DNA of 57,258 nt, taken from NCBI GenBank assembly GCA_015501055.1, contig JADNYV010000229.1:1-57258 (forward strand). The letters are read 5' to 3'. Source of the DNA: Mucidula mucida (Eukaryota; Basidiomycota; Agaricomycetes; Agaricales; Physalacriaceae). The notes below the pieces were generated by a model. The model was not told the origin of the DNA. It made no database searches and was given only the letters and a program-made list of their open reading frames with translations. Within the stretch, counting starts at the first letter, position 1. Each line of letters begins with the position of its first letter. A program made the position numbers and the translations under genes. This document shows positions 11,471 to 21,647 of the stretch, in pieces.

Positions 11471-12400
11471 ATGTCCAATGAAGCACCCGAAACCGTTCCT
11501 CACACACCCGCTCATCACGCCGATGTCGAAACCAAAGGCCAATCCCTTGTCAACAAGCCTTACGACTATGACGGGGACAAGTCCAAGTACAAGAGCTGGT
11601 GGCGATCGATGTTCACATACATCCGTGACAAGAAGAACAACCTCACATCCAACTCCAAAAGGATCGATGTTGTTCTCTCCTATATCCGAGGAGATCACGT
11701 AGATGCATGGGTCCAGAACTACTCGGACCAGAACTTTGACGAGGAAGAAGAGGAATGGACAGTCTCTTGGATGGAGTTCAAGGAAGACTTGAAGGAGCAA
11801 TTTGTGGATTCCAACCTCGCGCGAGACGCGCAAGATCAGATCGAGCAGTTGCGCCAGGGGCAAGACACCGCTCAAGATTTCTTCCAGAAGTTCGAGGTTC
11901 TGCTTACTCAGGCGGAATACTTGAAGGATGACGCATTTGTCGTACGACTTCTCGAGACCAATGTCAATGAGAAGATTATTGACCAGATCTATGGCAGCCA
12001 AGACGGGTTGCCAGAGAAGTACAAGGACTGGAAGGCACAGATCATTCAGATCAATCAGCTGTGGCGAAGGCGGGCGGCAAGCAAGAGGTCCGGCATGCAG
12101 TCCCGGCCTCAAGCTCCGCAGGCGGCTACATCGAGAGCCAATCCTACAAACCCATCTCCGACGCCGATCACACAACGAGATGCCACCGGAGTTACCTATG
12201 GAGGAACCGGCAGGCCGATGGACATCAACAACGCACGTCGAAGGGGACTTTGCTTCAGCTGTGGCAAACATGGCCACGTCAGCAGGTTCTGTCCAAAGAA
12301 GGGTCGACCCCAGACGATTTGGGGTCTATGGACCGAAATGAATGATGAAGAGAAGAAGAAGTTGGCCGAAGAGTCGGGTTTTGCAAAGCTCCCGCAGTAG
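11471..12400 (+). CDS. gag: gag polyprotein of the retrotransposon
   Basis: An open frame of 309 codons starts at ATG 11471 (MSNEAPETVPHTP) and ends with TAG at 12398-12400. The central part resembles Ty3/gypsy gag: YDGDKSKYKSWWRSMFTYI, then a helical region with QDFFQKFEVLLTQA. A single CCHC zinc knuckle (CFSCGKHGHVSRFC) lies near residues 260-273 and binds RNA in the nucleocapsid. Near the 3' end, gag overlaps the pol frame, which is -1 relative to gag. A slippery heptamer and stem-loop lie in the overlap. This is the only unbroken ORF of the element. Confidence 0.9.
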   Translation: MSNEAPETVPHTPAHHADVETKGQSLVNKPYDYDGDKSKYKSWWRSMFTYIRDKKNNLTSNSKRIDVVLSYIRGDHVDAWVQNYSDQNFDEEEEEWTVSWMEFKEDLKEQFVDSNLARDAQDQIEQLRQGQDTAQDFFQKFEVLLTQAEYLKDDAFVVRLLETNVNEKIIDQIYGSQDGLPEKYKDWKAQIIQINQLWRRRAASKRSGMQSRPQAPQAATSRANPTNPSPTPITQRDATGVTYGGTGRPMDINNARRRGLCFSCGKHGHVSRFCPKKGRPQTIWGLWTEMNDEEKKKLAEESGFAKLPQ

Positions 12401-12418
12401 ACGCAGTCCTGCCGGAGC
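12376..12418 (+). promoter_or_regulatory. Candidate -1 ribosomal frameshift cassette at the gag/pol overlap
   Basis: The heptamer GGGTTTT (12376-12382) is set in the gag frame as G GGT TTT, the X XXY YYZ pattern. A 5-nt spacer follows, then a stem: GCTCC (12388-12392) with GGAGC (12414-12418), and GCAG (12394-12397) with CTGC (12409-12412), separated by one C-C mismatch, with an 11-nt loop containing the gag stop. A -1 slip puts translation into the pol frame, which is open from 12349. Folding was done by eye only. Confidence 0.65.
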
Positions 12419-13203
12419 AGTCATCAAGGGAAAAGTCGTCAGATGCAGAATCTCTTTATAGTACTGGTACTAAGGCATCTAAAATATCATTGACAATTTT
12501 ACCACCAAAACCTGCAAAAGAAAGATACGAACCAAACATGCCTGAGTGGGTTGCACAAAGGCTAAGAGAGAACGAAGTGCCGAGAGCAGTGGGAATTTTG
12601 AGAGCATGGATGCCGGAGCAGAGAGAGAGAGAAGTGATGGAAGAGAAGGTGATGGCAATCAGAGCGTTGACAAAGGAAGCTGCGGTAGAAGTTGTAACGG
12701 AGTTAAAAAAGTCGAGGAAGTATATCCGGGGAACAAAGGGGCAGGACATGAAACTCCGAGTAACCATAGAGAGCGTACACACAGGCTCTGAATGGGAAAC
12801 AAGTGCCCTTCTTGACAGTGGAGCAACGGGTTCTTGCGTCAATAAAGAATTCGTCGAGAAGAACGGACTCCCGATCAAGGAGTTGCCGGTCAAGCTCCCT
12901 GTCTACAATGCGGATGGAACCCTAAACAAGGGAGGGGCAATCAAAGGTTTTGTGGAGGTACAAATGAAGATTGGTGACCACGCCAAAAAGATCGAGTTGG
13001 CCGTCACCAATCTTGGCAAAACAAGTATCTTTTTGGGGTTAGACTGGCTACGATATCACAACCCCACGATCAACTGGACGGAATCCACGTTGACATTTGA
13101 TCAATGCCCAGACCGCTGCGGCTATCTACCTGAGTATGACTTGCCAGAAGACGAAGGAGAAGATGTAGAAGAGAAGCTGGAGGAGGGAGAGCGGTTGTTT
13201 TGA
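12383..13203 (+). pseudogene. pol: linker and aspartic protease part
   Basis: Read in the -1 frame after gag. The retroviral-type aspartic protease signature LLDSGATGSCVNKEF lies near 12810-12855, and SIFLGLDWLRYHNP follows near 13026-13070, as in Ty3/gypsy proteases. It would cleave the Gag-Pol polyprotein. The frame stops at TGA 13201-13203 and continues in the same frame immediately afterwards (MDWDNYRK), so this looks like a nonsense change, possibly CGA to TGA, in a formerly continuous pol. Confidence 0.8.
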
Positions 13204-14571
13204 ATGGACTGGGACAACTATCGCAAAAGCGGTGAAAAGCTGAGATCACGACAGCCTTCATCCGCTGCTGCACCTTACATTGAGGAATTCTCCGATGTAT
13301 TTAGCAAGGCGGACTTTGACAAGCTACCGGAGCGAAGACCCTGGGATCACGCGATAGAACTCACGCCTGGTTCCAAACCGGTTGACTGCAAGGTCTATCC
13401 CCTTAGTCCATCCAAGCAGAAGGCATTAGACGAGTTCTTGGTGGAAAACATACGCACGGGACGCATACAGCCATCAATTTCACCTATGGCATCACCCTTC
13501 TTCTTTGTCAAGAAGAAGGACGGAAGCCTTCGGCCAGTACAGGATTATTGGAAGTTGAACGACATGACAATCAAGAACCGATATCCCTTGCCGTTGATTC
13601 AGGAGCTTATTGACAAGCTGAAGGGAGCAAAGTGTTTCACAAAGATGGATGGCCAATGGGGTTACAATAACATCCGGATCAAAGAAGGTGATGAGTGGAA
13701 AGCGGCGTTTAGAACAAACCGAGGCCTGTTTGAGCTCTCAGTCATGTTCTTCGGACTTACAAACTCGCCGGCAACATTCCAATTGTTCATGAATCACATT
13801 CTGAAGGAGCTGATTGATGAAGGACATATTATAGTTTACTTGGATGACATACTTATCTGTACGAACACGTTGGAAGAACATAGGCATATTGTACGACGAG
13901 TATTAGAAATATTACGAGTAAATAAGTTGTATTTAAAACCCAGAAATGTAGTTTTGAGACACATACTGTAGATTACTTGGGAGTTATTGTTGGAGGAGGA
14001 GAAGTGAAGATGGATCCGGCAAAAGTGGCCGTAGTGAAGGAATGGAAGGAGCCGACGAAGAAGAAGGAAGTACAGTCATTCCTGGGCTTCTGCAACTTCT
14101 ACCAACGTTTCATCCGGGGATTTGCGGGAGTAGCGAAGCCATTGACATCACTGACTGGGAAGGGCGAATGGGTTTGGGGTATGGAGCAACACGAGGCGTT
14201 TGAGAAGTTGAAACGGAGGATGACAGAAGAACCCGTTCTGATTGTACCACGCACGACGGCAAGTTTTGAGTCAGGCGGACTCCTCGAACTATGCGAACGG
14301 GGCGGTTCTTTCCCAGTTTGTTGACGGAAAATGGAGACCAGTAGCCTTTCGGTCTCGCGCGCTGAACGAAGTGGAGCACAATTATGAGATCTACAACAAA
14401 GAGATGATGGCTATTATAGACTGATGACGACTGGCGGCAATATCTCCTAGGCGCTAAGGAGACAGTGGAGGTTTTCACCGATCATCAAAACCTGCAGTAC
14501 TTCAGGAAGCCGCAGAAGTTGAACGAGGCAGGCGAATGGGTTACGGAATTGGCGGATATGACATACAGATG
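13204..14571 (+). pseudogene. pol: reverse transcriptase and RNase H (several frameshifts)
   Basis: The first ORF (13204-13971) carries the RT blocks: [42 protein letters not shown] and the catalytic IVYLDDIL. Where most relatives have YRKLN, this copy has YWKLN. A frameshift near 13940-13950 moves coding to the frame of DYLGVIVGGGEVKMDP and the RT thumb (13977-14324). Another near 14265-14290 leads to RNase H (DSSNYANGAVLSQF, RSRALNEVEHNYEIYNKEM). A third near 14420-14430 leads to FTDHQNLQYF, and a fourth near 14550-14560 to IHKPGRTMGKADALSR. The enzyme cannot be made as one chain from this copy. Confidence 0.88.
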
Positions 14572-15957
14572 ATTCACAAGCCAGGCAGGACAATGGGAAA
14601 AGCTGATGCCTTGTCAAGGATGACAGGCCTTGAGAAGGGGGAAAAAGATAACGAAAACATTGTTTTGCTCAAGCCGGAGTTTTTTATTTCACAAATTCAA
14701 TTCTCTTTACATACAGTAGATACACCGGAGGACGAATTACTTAACAAAATCAAACAAAGAAAAGGAAACAAGGACAGATACGTACAAAAAGCATTAGAAA
14801 ACAAAGAAAAAGGATGGGAAGAGAAGGAAAATGGACTTATTATGTGGAAGATCGTATTTACATACCGAAGGACAAGGAATTGCGGGGAAAAGTTATTGGA
14901 ATGCATCACGACGCACAGCTTGCAGGACATCCCGGACAATACAAGACCCTCGAGCTGATCACACGTACCTATTGGTGGCCAGGAATCAGCCGAGATGTCC
15001 GTGAATACGTAGAAGGGTGTCAAAAATGCCAGGTCACAAAGTCACATCGCACGAAGCCGGCTGCACCTCTTCATCCTATTGATGTGCCAAGCGAGCCATG
15101 GGAGATAGTAGGAACGGACATGATTGGAGAACTGCCGGAATCAGGAGGATACAACACAATCAGCACGTTTGTGGACCATTTCACAAAGCGATTACGCATC
15201 ATACCGACACACACCACTCTGACGTCAGAAGGCATGGCCCGCATTTACCTGATCGCATTTTTCCCATACATGGATGCCACGACAGATGATACATGATCGC
15301 GGTCCGCAATACCACTCGCGTTTTATGAAGGAGTTGTACCGGTGTTGGGCATCAAGGAAACTTTACAACGGCGTATATCCACAGGCAAATGGGCAAACGG
15401 AACGGTTGAACCAAGAGATAGAACATTTCTTACGGTTATTCGTCAATTACCATCAAACGACTGGCATGAATGGTTACCCTCTGCCGAATTTGTTTACAAG
15501 ATCGGGTACACTCAGCAACCAAGGTTACTCCGTTCTTCGCAGACATGGGCAGACATCCCTACAAAGGCACCGCTCCGAAAACGGCATTAGAAATGAGACT
15601 GCGCAGGAGTTTGCCGACGGCATGAGGAAAACATGGGACGAAGTGGGGTGGCATTGAAGATGGCAAAAGAGGACATGAAACGTTTTATGACAGGAAGCGG
15701 ACAGACGCAGTAGAGTACAAGGAGGGGACAAAGTATGGCTGGAAGGGACGAATCTCAGCACGGACCAACCAATGAAGAAGCTTGATGACAAACGCTTCGG
15801 GCCGTTCAAAGTGATCAAGAAAGTCGGGACGAGCTCTTACAAGCTCCAGATTCCTCACATGTGGAAAAGCATCCATCCCGTGTTCAATGAGGCCCTGTTG
15901 ACGCCTTACCACGAGCCGCAATTTCTGACGCAACCCCGAGACACGGTCCACCACCTG
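14572..15957 (+). pseudogene. pol: integrase (frameshifted)
   Basis: After a linker, the integrase HHCC zinc finger is visible (HHDAQLAGHPGQYKT ... CQKCQ, about 14905-15035). The catalytic core follows: first Asp in VGTDMIGELP, second in IHDRGPQYHSRF, and Glu in LNQEIEHFL. Core coding changes frame near 14855, 15275-15300, 15345-15450 and 15655-15720. The C-terminal GPFKVIKKVGTSSYKLQIP segment (15800-15858) is the usual gypsy integrase tail. Inactive in this copy. Confidence 0.85.
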
Positions 15958-16324
15958 TGCTGGAAGGAGCCGAACCGGAATGGGAGGTTGAGAAAGTGGT
16001 GAATTCCCGGAAGTACCGCGGGGGTTTCAATACAAGGTTCACTGGAAGGGTTATGGCACACACAAGCAGACATGGGAACCGGCATGCAATCTCAAAAATG
16101 CCAACAAAGCCATCAGCGATTTCCACCAACAATATCCGAACAAGCCGAAGCCACCCGCGCTTGCTCGCATTGAAGTCCCATGTCGCAATTTCCATCACAT
16201 CTATTCCGACCCATGCCACCGCCTGATACCGAACCCCTTGATATCACGCTACCCTCTGCAGCCCTCATGGAGCGACTCTGGCGCAGAATGGAACTTGTGC
16301 CTTAAGGAGGGGGTGATGTTATAA
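15958..16324 (+). pseudogene. pol: C-terminal chromodomain
   Basis: PEWEVEKVVNSRKYRGG, followed in the next frame by HWKGYGTHKQTWEP, matches a chromodomain, which in chromoviruses directs integration to histone-marked chromatin. A one-base shift near 16025-16035 separates the halves. Coding then runs to TAA at 16322-16324, a few bases into the 3' LTR copy. Confidence 0.8.
16304..16313 (+). promoter_or_regulatory. Polypurine tract
   Basis: AAGGAGGGGG lies three bases before the TGTTATAA that opens the 3' LTR copy at 16317. This is the expected plus-strand primer position. Confidence 0.7.
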
Positions 16325-16392
16325 ATCGCCATATTTTCACATTTTCAATCTTATCATATCTTATCGGGGCTTGTCTTATCAACCAACGGACT
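16317..16392 (+). repeat. Duplicated first 76 bp of the 3' LTR
   Basis: TGTTATAAATCGCC ... CAACCAACGGACT repeats the start of the LTR and is followed directly by a full LTR beginning at 16393. The sequence break sits at a shared TGTT. Confidence 0.85.
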
Positions 16393-16923
16393 TGTTATGA
16401 ATTGCCATATTTTCACACTTTCACATCTTATCATATCTTATCGGGGGCTTGTCTTATCAACCAACGGACTGTTTCATCATCTGTTTCGTCACCGATCATA
16501 CTCCTTTTCATTACCAAAGCCGTACTCATGTTGGACACACACCCAACACATGGATGACATCATACATGCCGATACCTCATGGACTTCCTATTGTATACAC
16601 ACCACCTACACTCGTAGCACACATGGTTGTTTCAGTATTATTACTTACATGCAGATATCACTCGTATTTAATGGTTTCACGGACTAGTAGCATACAGCAC
16701 TGGGTCAAGGGCGTGGAGTTATCCCTAGCGGAAACATGTATGAACAAGGAGTCCCAAACACAGACTTACTAGTATATAAGCAGTAGTGTAGTATTATTGT
16801 ACTTTAGTTCCGATCTCGTTTATACACCTGGCCTAGCCTAGTCTTACGAACGTGAACGCTTCTTTTCCTTAAGTCTCTCTGTGGTACCTAGTTTAGCCTT
16901 GTGGTTATAGTCAGTCGCTAACA
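16393..16923 (+). repeat. 3' LTR
   Basis: This 531-bp repeat corresponds to 10375-10904, with the same TATA box, the same TTAGTTCCGATCTCG block and the same GCTAACA end. Confidence 0.9.
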
Positions 16924-17904
16924 GTGTGTTCAACAGATGGTTGACCCAATTGTTTGTGAGGGCCGGCTGGCATAGGCAGTGGAACGACATCAGTACAGGT
17001 ATACAAAGAGAATAAGTCCGGCATACATGGGACCGAAACCTGAAAAACAGAGGTTCCCGGTACTGCAGCACAACATCTGCTTTGTGTAGTTGTAGCTGGC
17101 GCATGAGGTAGTTGATTGTTGGTGTTGATATTTCCTTGTAAACGAGTCCGTCACCGAGGTTGGATCTCCGGCGATACGGGGTCTAGGGCAATTGTGAGCG
17201 ACACTCAAAAGCAATGATGAGACATACATTGCAATGCAAATGTGGTAGTCACAGCACCACCAGGAAGTTCAATCACTGTATCAGCTCAACATCGCGAACG
17301 GCGGGCCATAATAGAAACGACATAGATGTTGATGACTGAGGTCCAATGATGGTCAGTATCTTATAGCGCGAAATTTTGCAGAAGACGTACCATTGCTCAA
17401 AAAGACAGTCTACATTCAATGGAACGCCGTGTTCAAGGATGTCGAATGGAATGGTAGATTTGGTGGGGGAATGCGGCCGAAAAGGCAGCCGTACACGAGT
17501 GGCAAAGTAAGAAGTGGATATGGTCCTTTTAGTAGAGGCCCATAAGGATGTATACATGACAGTTCAAGAGAATACACTTACAGAAGCAGAGGATGTGCCG
17601 TTCTCTTTCACCAACATTCTTATCAATGTGCTTGAAATTTTCGTTGTCATAGCACTGGGTCGCAAAGATGCGGTGGATCCCTCTGAGAATTTGACTTTCA
17701 GGCATTCCAAAGTGTATGTGAGTTCCCGCGGGTGAAAAAACTAGCGAGAAACGAGAACACGACGACGGTAGGACGCGAAACATGGCTGACCCGGGGCAGA
17801 CCCAAATGGGGACTGAAGTCACGGTTCCGGCGGCTTCGAGTCGTTTCGAGCTAATCTAGATTCCTGAGCCGAGAACGTGGCTTGACTCGGCTCATTTCCC
17901 ACCA
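16924..17904. other. Unresolved sequence between the LTR element and FunK1 copy A
   Basis: About 980 bp. On the minus strand, short open stretches (17822-17529, 17557-17273 and 17229-16990) are separated by intron-like signals such as GTAAGT near 17582. I could not join them into one continuous frame, and they match nothing I recognise. It may be a decayed gene. Confidence 0.3.
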
Positions 17905-17937
17905 TTGTTTCCCAAATTTGGTAACAATTGTCCTGCA

Positions 17938-17945
17938 TATAAATA
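17938..17945 (+). promoter_or_regulatory. TATA box of FunK1 copy A
   Basis: TATAAATA lies only 10 bp upstream of the first in-frame ATG (17955) and about 64 bp upstream of the ATG at 18009. The spacing favours 18009 as the real start. The same box is present before copies B (43264-43271) and E (56629-56636). Confidence 0.6.
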
Positions 17946-18008
17946 CGGGCAGCCATGCACGCTCTTCTCTTCTTCATCGACTTTTTCCCCCTGCCTTTGC
18001 CACCGGAT

Positions 18009-21000
18009 ATGCCCAAGACTTCATATCCCGACTCAGATCCCGAATCCTCCTCGGGAGATGAGCTCCTCATCAGGCCGCTCCCTTCTAATCATGTTGAAAA
18101 GACACCAAATGTGCCCAACGCCTTAGGTCGCGAATCCTCTACAGATGAGCTCGTCATCGGGCCGCATGCGCGTCGTAACGCCTTAGGCCGCGAACCCTCC
18201 GGGTGTGAACTCCTCATCGGGCCGCAAGCGCCTTCTAATCATGTTGAGATGACACCAAATCTGCCCACCGCCTTAGGCTCCACCATCGGACCACACAGAG
18301 TTAGGCCTTCGGTGGACCGTCGGCCTCCTACCCTACCACGAAGGTCCAATCCTTCTTCGAAGCGCCCGACTCATATTCCCCGTCCTGCTACTTCTCGTCA
18401 AATTCCGCCCTCTCGCTCACCCTCTCCCGATGGGTTCCTCATCGAAGAGCCCGCGCCCCCCATCGATTTGTCCACACCAACTACTCCTCGTCGAAGTTCG
18501 CAGGGACTGCCCAAACTTGTGCAGACGCCTGGAAACAGAGGTCCTTCGAGCCAATTCGACTTCAAAGAGCATTATCATCGTAACTCCGTCGATTTATACG
18601 TTGATGAAGACCTAAAAAGCTCTCGCGTCTTCTTACCCACCGACACCTTCCTCCATGTTCTGCTTGGTCTGCCCAAAGAGTGGGGGGAGGACGATGCATT
18701 CACCAACCTCATTAACAAAGTCATGTGTGACGACGCCTATCGCGAGTGCCGGAACAATTACCAGAAGGTCTGCCTCCCACCGAGTATCAAGCATGAAAGT
18801 CTGTTATACGATGACTACCTGGATATGTGCAACACCGCCACGGGTATTTTCGTCCAAGACGATAAGAGCGAGACATCTAAATCGTTGTGGAGCTATCGCC
18901 AGGACAAGAAGTATCTTCGTGGCTCTAATGCCCAACGTTCGCCCGACGGGTTAGGTGTCTTCCAAGGTTTGTGGAAGAGTTCAGGGAATGCGATGCGAAC
19001 CGGAAAAGGACCAGAGAACAATTTTGGTTGGCCTCACGCTCAGTACTTCAGCGACTTGAAGCCCATCCGGACCGTCCTCGATCGTGGCTCGACATCTCCA
19101 TATGCGGTCCTGGACATCTGTGCGTCCTCTTTGCAGATGTTTTCCATATTATTCTGACTCGTTGCGTAGATGGCATGGACCGTAGAGACATGAAGGACCT
19201 TCGTGACGCTTCGGAAAGGTTTGAGAAACGCACTGGCGTGTCGTCTGTCGGCGTGCTGAACACCAAAAAACGTGGTTCGCAATCTACAGCCGGCATGCCT
19301 AGCGCCAAAAGGTCCAAGACACGAAGCGCCATTGACGCCATCGTTGCCTCCGGTGGAGAGACAGTGTCATCCATAATGACAGAGCCGACCGACGATTCGC
19401 AAACTCGACGCGGGGTCTCTCGTCAATGTGCGCGATATGCGCTCGAGGTCCTTTCCAGCGCTGGCTTTCGCTCTCACTGTTTCGGCTTACTTGTTGGAGT
19501 AAACGAGATCCAAGTACTCTATTACGACCGTTCTATCATTGCCGTTTCTGAGCCCTTCCCAATGGTCAACCTCAAGGAGCCTGACGGCCTCGACTGTGAG
19601 GATGAACGCCGCTTCGTCGCACTCCTCATCTGTCTGCATCGAGCGACTCTAGCGCAGCGTGGGATCATGGAGAACCTGATGCCAGATCCGTTTTTGGAGG
19701 TGTACCAGAAATACACCGATAACATGGCGAACGATCCCAAGACGCTCTTTGTTGGGAAGCAGATCAAACTCCAAGTCGGCGGCAAAGCCGTCTTGGTAAC
19801 GCTAGGGCTCGTCCTTATGCGTCAGCCAGGAATCATAGGACGGAACACTTGTGTCGTTGAAGGAACGTCCGATGAATGGCCGGGCATGGACCTGGTCGTT
19901 AAGATCAGTTGGCCTCCGTCCTCCCGGGTATCTGAGAACACATTCGTGGAGCAGATCAAGGCAGCGGCAGAGGCGCAGGAAGATACGGCATGGGTGTTGG
20001 ACCATATTCCGACTATCTTGCACTCTCAAGATTTCCATCTCCAGCCAGATAGTCCTGGAAGCAAACTCCGTGAGTACCTATCGGGCCCGGATGTCAAGTT
20101 TGTCGACGACAAGGCGTTCTACTACGAACACCGAGTATGTCGAGTGAGCGTTCATGAGCGACTTTACCGCCTGGATGCTCTAACGACGCCGGAGGATTAT
20201 GCACAAGTGATTTTTGATGTATATCAAGGTATGTTCTCCCGGCTTTGTCTGTGCTACAATGCTGACTTTGGTTTCAGTACACCGTTGGATCTACGACCAT
20301 CCTCGTATTATCCATCGAGACCTGAGCCAAGGAAACATCATGTGGCACAAGCGCAGGAATAGAATCTGTGGTGTCCTCAACGATTTTGATTTGTCGTCTT
20401 CCCGAGACACGATTGGCGCATCCTCCAAGCAACGCACTGGCACTCGACCCTTTATGGCTCACGAACTTCATCGACTGGGTGTCAATGGACAGCCTCCCAC
20501 TCACCTGTACCGTCATGACCTCGAGTCAATCTTCTACATCATCGTTCTTCTTGCCTGTGCCCACACACTCCAAAAGGAACCCGGCGACGATGGCTCTTAT
20601 CTCCGCGCCGATAAATCCTCTACCTACGAGTCATGGTTCTCCTTGAGAGACGCCGACTTGTATAAAGAGAAAAACATATTGCTCTCCAACTACGACAAGG
20701 ACAATAGTCCTGTCCCAGATGAATCCTTCAAGGGCTTTGCTGTTTGGATCCAACAGTTCTACGCGCGCTTTGGGAAGGGTATGATCAACAGGAGCTCATG
20801 GAAATGGGGGTCCGTTGATGAGAATAAAGAAAACGAGGAAGACGTCGAAGATGAGGCAGATGAGGATAGCGAAGACAGCGAGGAAGAGCACGACAAAGAC
20901 GACAAAGACGATGAGGACATCGAGGACGGCGCAGGTGACGAGGACGAGCACGATGATGAGGACGAAGGCAACGACGCCACGGATGTAGACGACAGTTCGC

Positions 21001-21191
21001 GAGCACATCCGGTCTTTGACGAAGAAACCATGGGCGGTGCTGTTACCTATGATGCCGTCTTGGCTATCATGAAAACCTTCGGGAGGATTAGGCGTAGCAA
21101 GAATGAGCGTGGCAAGAAGGGGCGTGTCAAGAATGGACGTAGCGAGAAGCGGTCGCTCGAAATGATGTATCCCATTGCCAAGAAGCTGTAA
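18009..21191 (+). CDS. FunK1-type fungal protein kinase, copy A (intact)
   Basis: Predicted Ser/Thr kinase-like protein of the fungal FunK1 family, 1027 aa. Three exons: 18009-19119, 19170-20228 and 20278-21191; introns of 50 and 49 nt (GTGCGT/GTAG, GTATGT/TTTCAG) restore frame exactly. The N-terminus is Pro/Ser-rich, with internal repeats of NALGRE-like units. Kinase motifs: probable ATP-binding Lys615 (VVKISWP), catalytic Asp738 in IHRDLSQGNIM, and Asp759 in NDFDLSS, the DFD form typical of the family. HELHRLG and HLYRHDLESIFYIIV follow. A long Asp/Glu tract (about residues 910-965) precedes a basic C-terminus. Convergent with the MATE gene at 21648. It is the only copy of five without a frameshift. 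Substrate unknown. Confidence 0.9.
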
Positions 21192-21647
21192 CTTTACTCA
21201 TGTATGATATGTAGCAGAGATTTTTGATATGCATTTGAATTTATGCGACTAGATTACTCTGGCTGATAGCAGCACGTTCCACAGTCGCTTCCTCGAGAAC
21301 TCTTCAGTCCAAAAGGTCAGTGCTAAGCAAGATTATTCTCCGCATAGACATAATAATGTGGCTATTGCCAGCCGCCAGTAAGCTGTTACTACTTTCCGGT
21401 CTGTCCCCCACAAGTTTTCGGTGTTTTGTTGGAAGACTTTTCCACCCTTGCATATACTGATACAAACCGTTTATCTCCCAGTTCTTTTCAGTTTGCCGAA
21501 AGATTGGCATTTTCAGACGAGTTTCAATGCAGGGTCCAAATGACAACTTAAGAGATACACTGACATTAAATATCAAAAAATCTATGGTCATGAACGTTAA
21601 CGAGGACGTGTTCGTTGAGGCATGGTGTGTCAGAGTTAGCATTATCA

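Larger units (their letters stand above)
10375..16923 (+). mobile_element. Ty3/gypsy LTR retrotransposon of the chromovirus type
   Basis: Two long direct repeats begin TGTTATGAAT and end GCTAACA. They flank gag, protease, reverse transcriptase, RNase H, integrase and a C-terminal chromodomain, the chromovirus gene order. A self-complementary primer-binding site follows the 5' LTR, and a purine tract (16304-16313) precedes the 3' LTR. The pol frame is broken at several points, so this copy is not autonomous. The two LTRs differ at roughly 40 positions by eye, mostly transitions, so the insertion is not recent. No matching target-site duplication is seen: TCGGT before the element, GTGTG after it. 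Confidence 0.93.

Noticed and set aside
12490..12492. Independent start of pol at 12490
   Set aside because: The codon is TTG and the frame is open upstream to 12349, overlapping gag; frameshifting explains entry better.
16317..16392. A second, nested LTR insertion
   Set aside because: The remainder of the first LTR would be expected after the second one and is absent; a tandem duplication of 76 bp is simpler.
10370..16928. A five-base target-site duplication around the LTR element
   Set aside because: The flanking bases (TCGGT before, GTGTG after) do not match.
17955..18008. Upstream in-frame ATG of FunK1 A as the start
   Set aside because: It lies 10 bp below the TATA box, so it would precede the likely transcription start; the ATG at 18009 fits better.
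20759..21031. Ser/Cys-rich and Val/Phe-rich ORFs on the minus strand
   Set aside because: They are the antisense of the Asp/Glu tract of FunK1 A (GAC/GAG repeats); similar shadows occur at 40194-40521 and 47041-47259.
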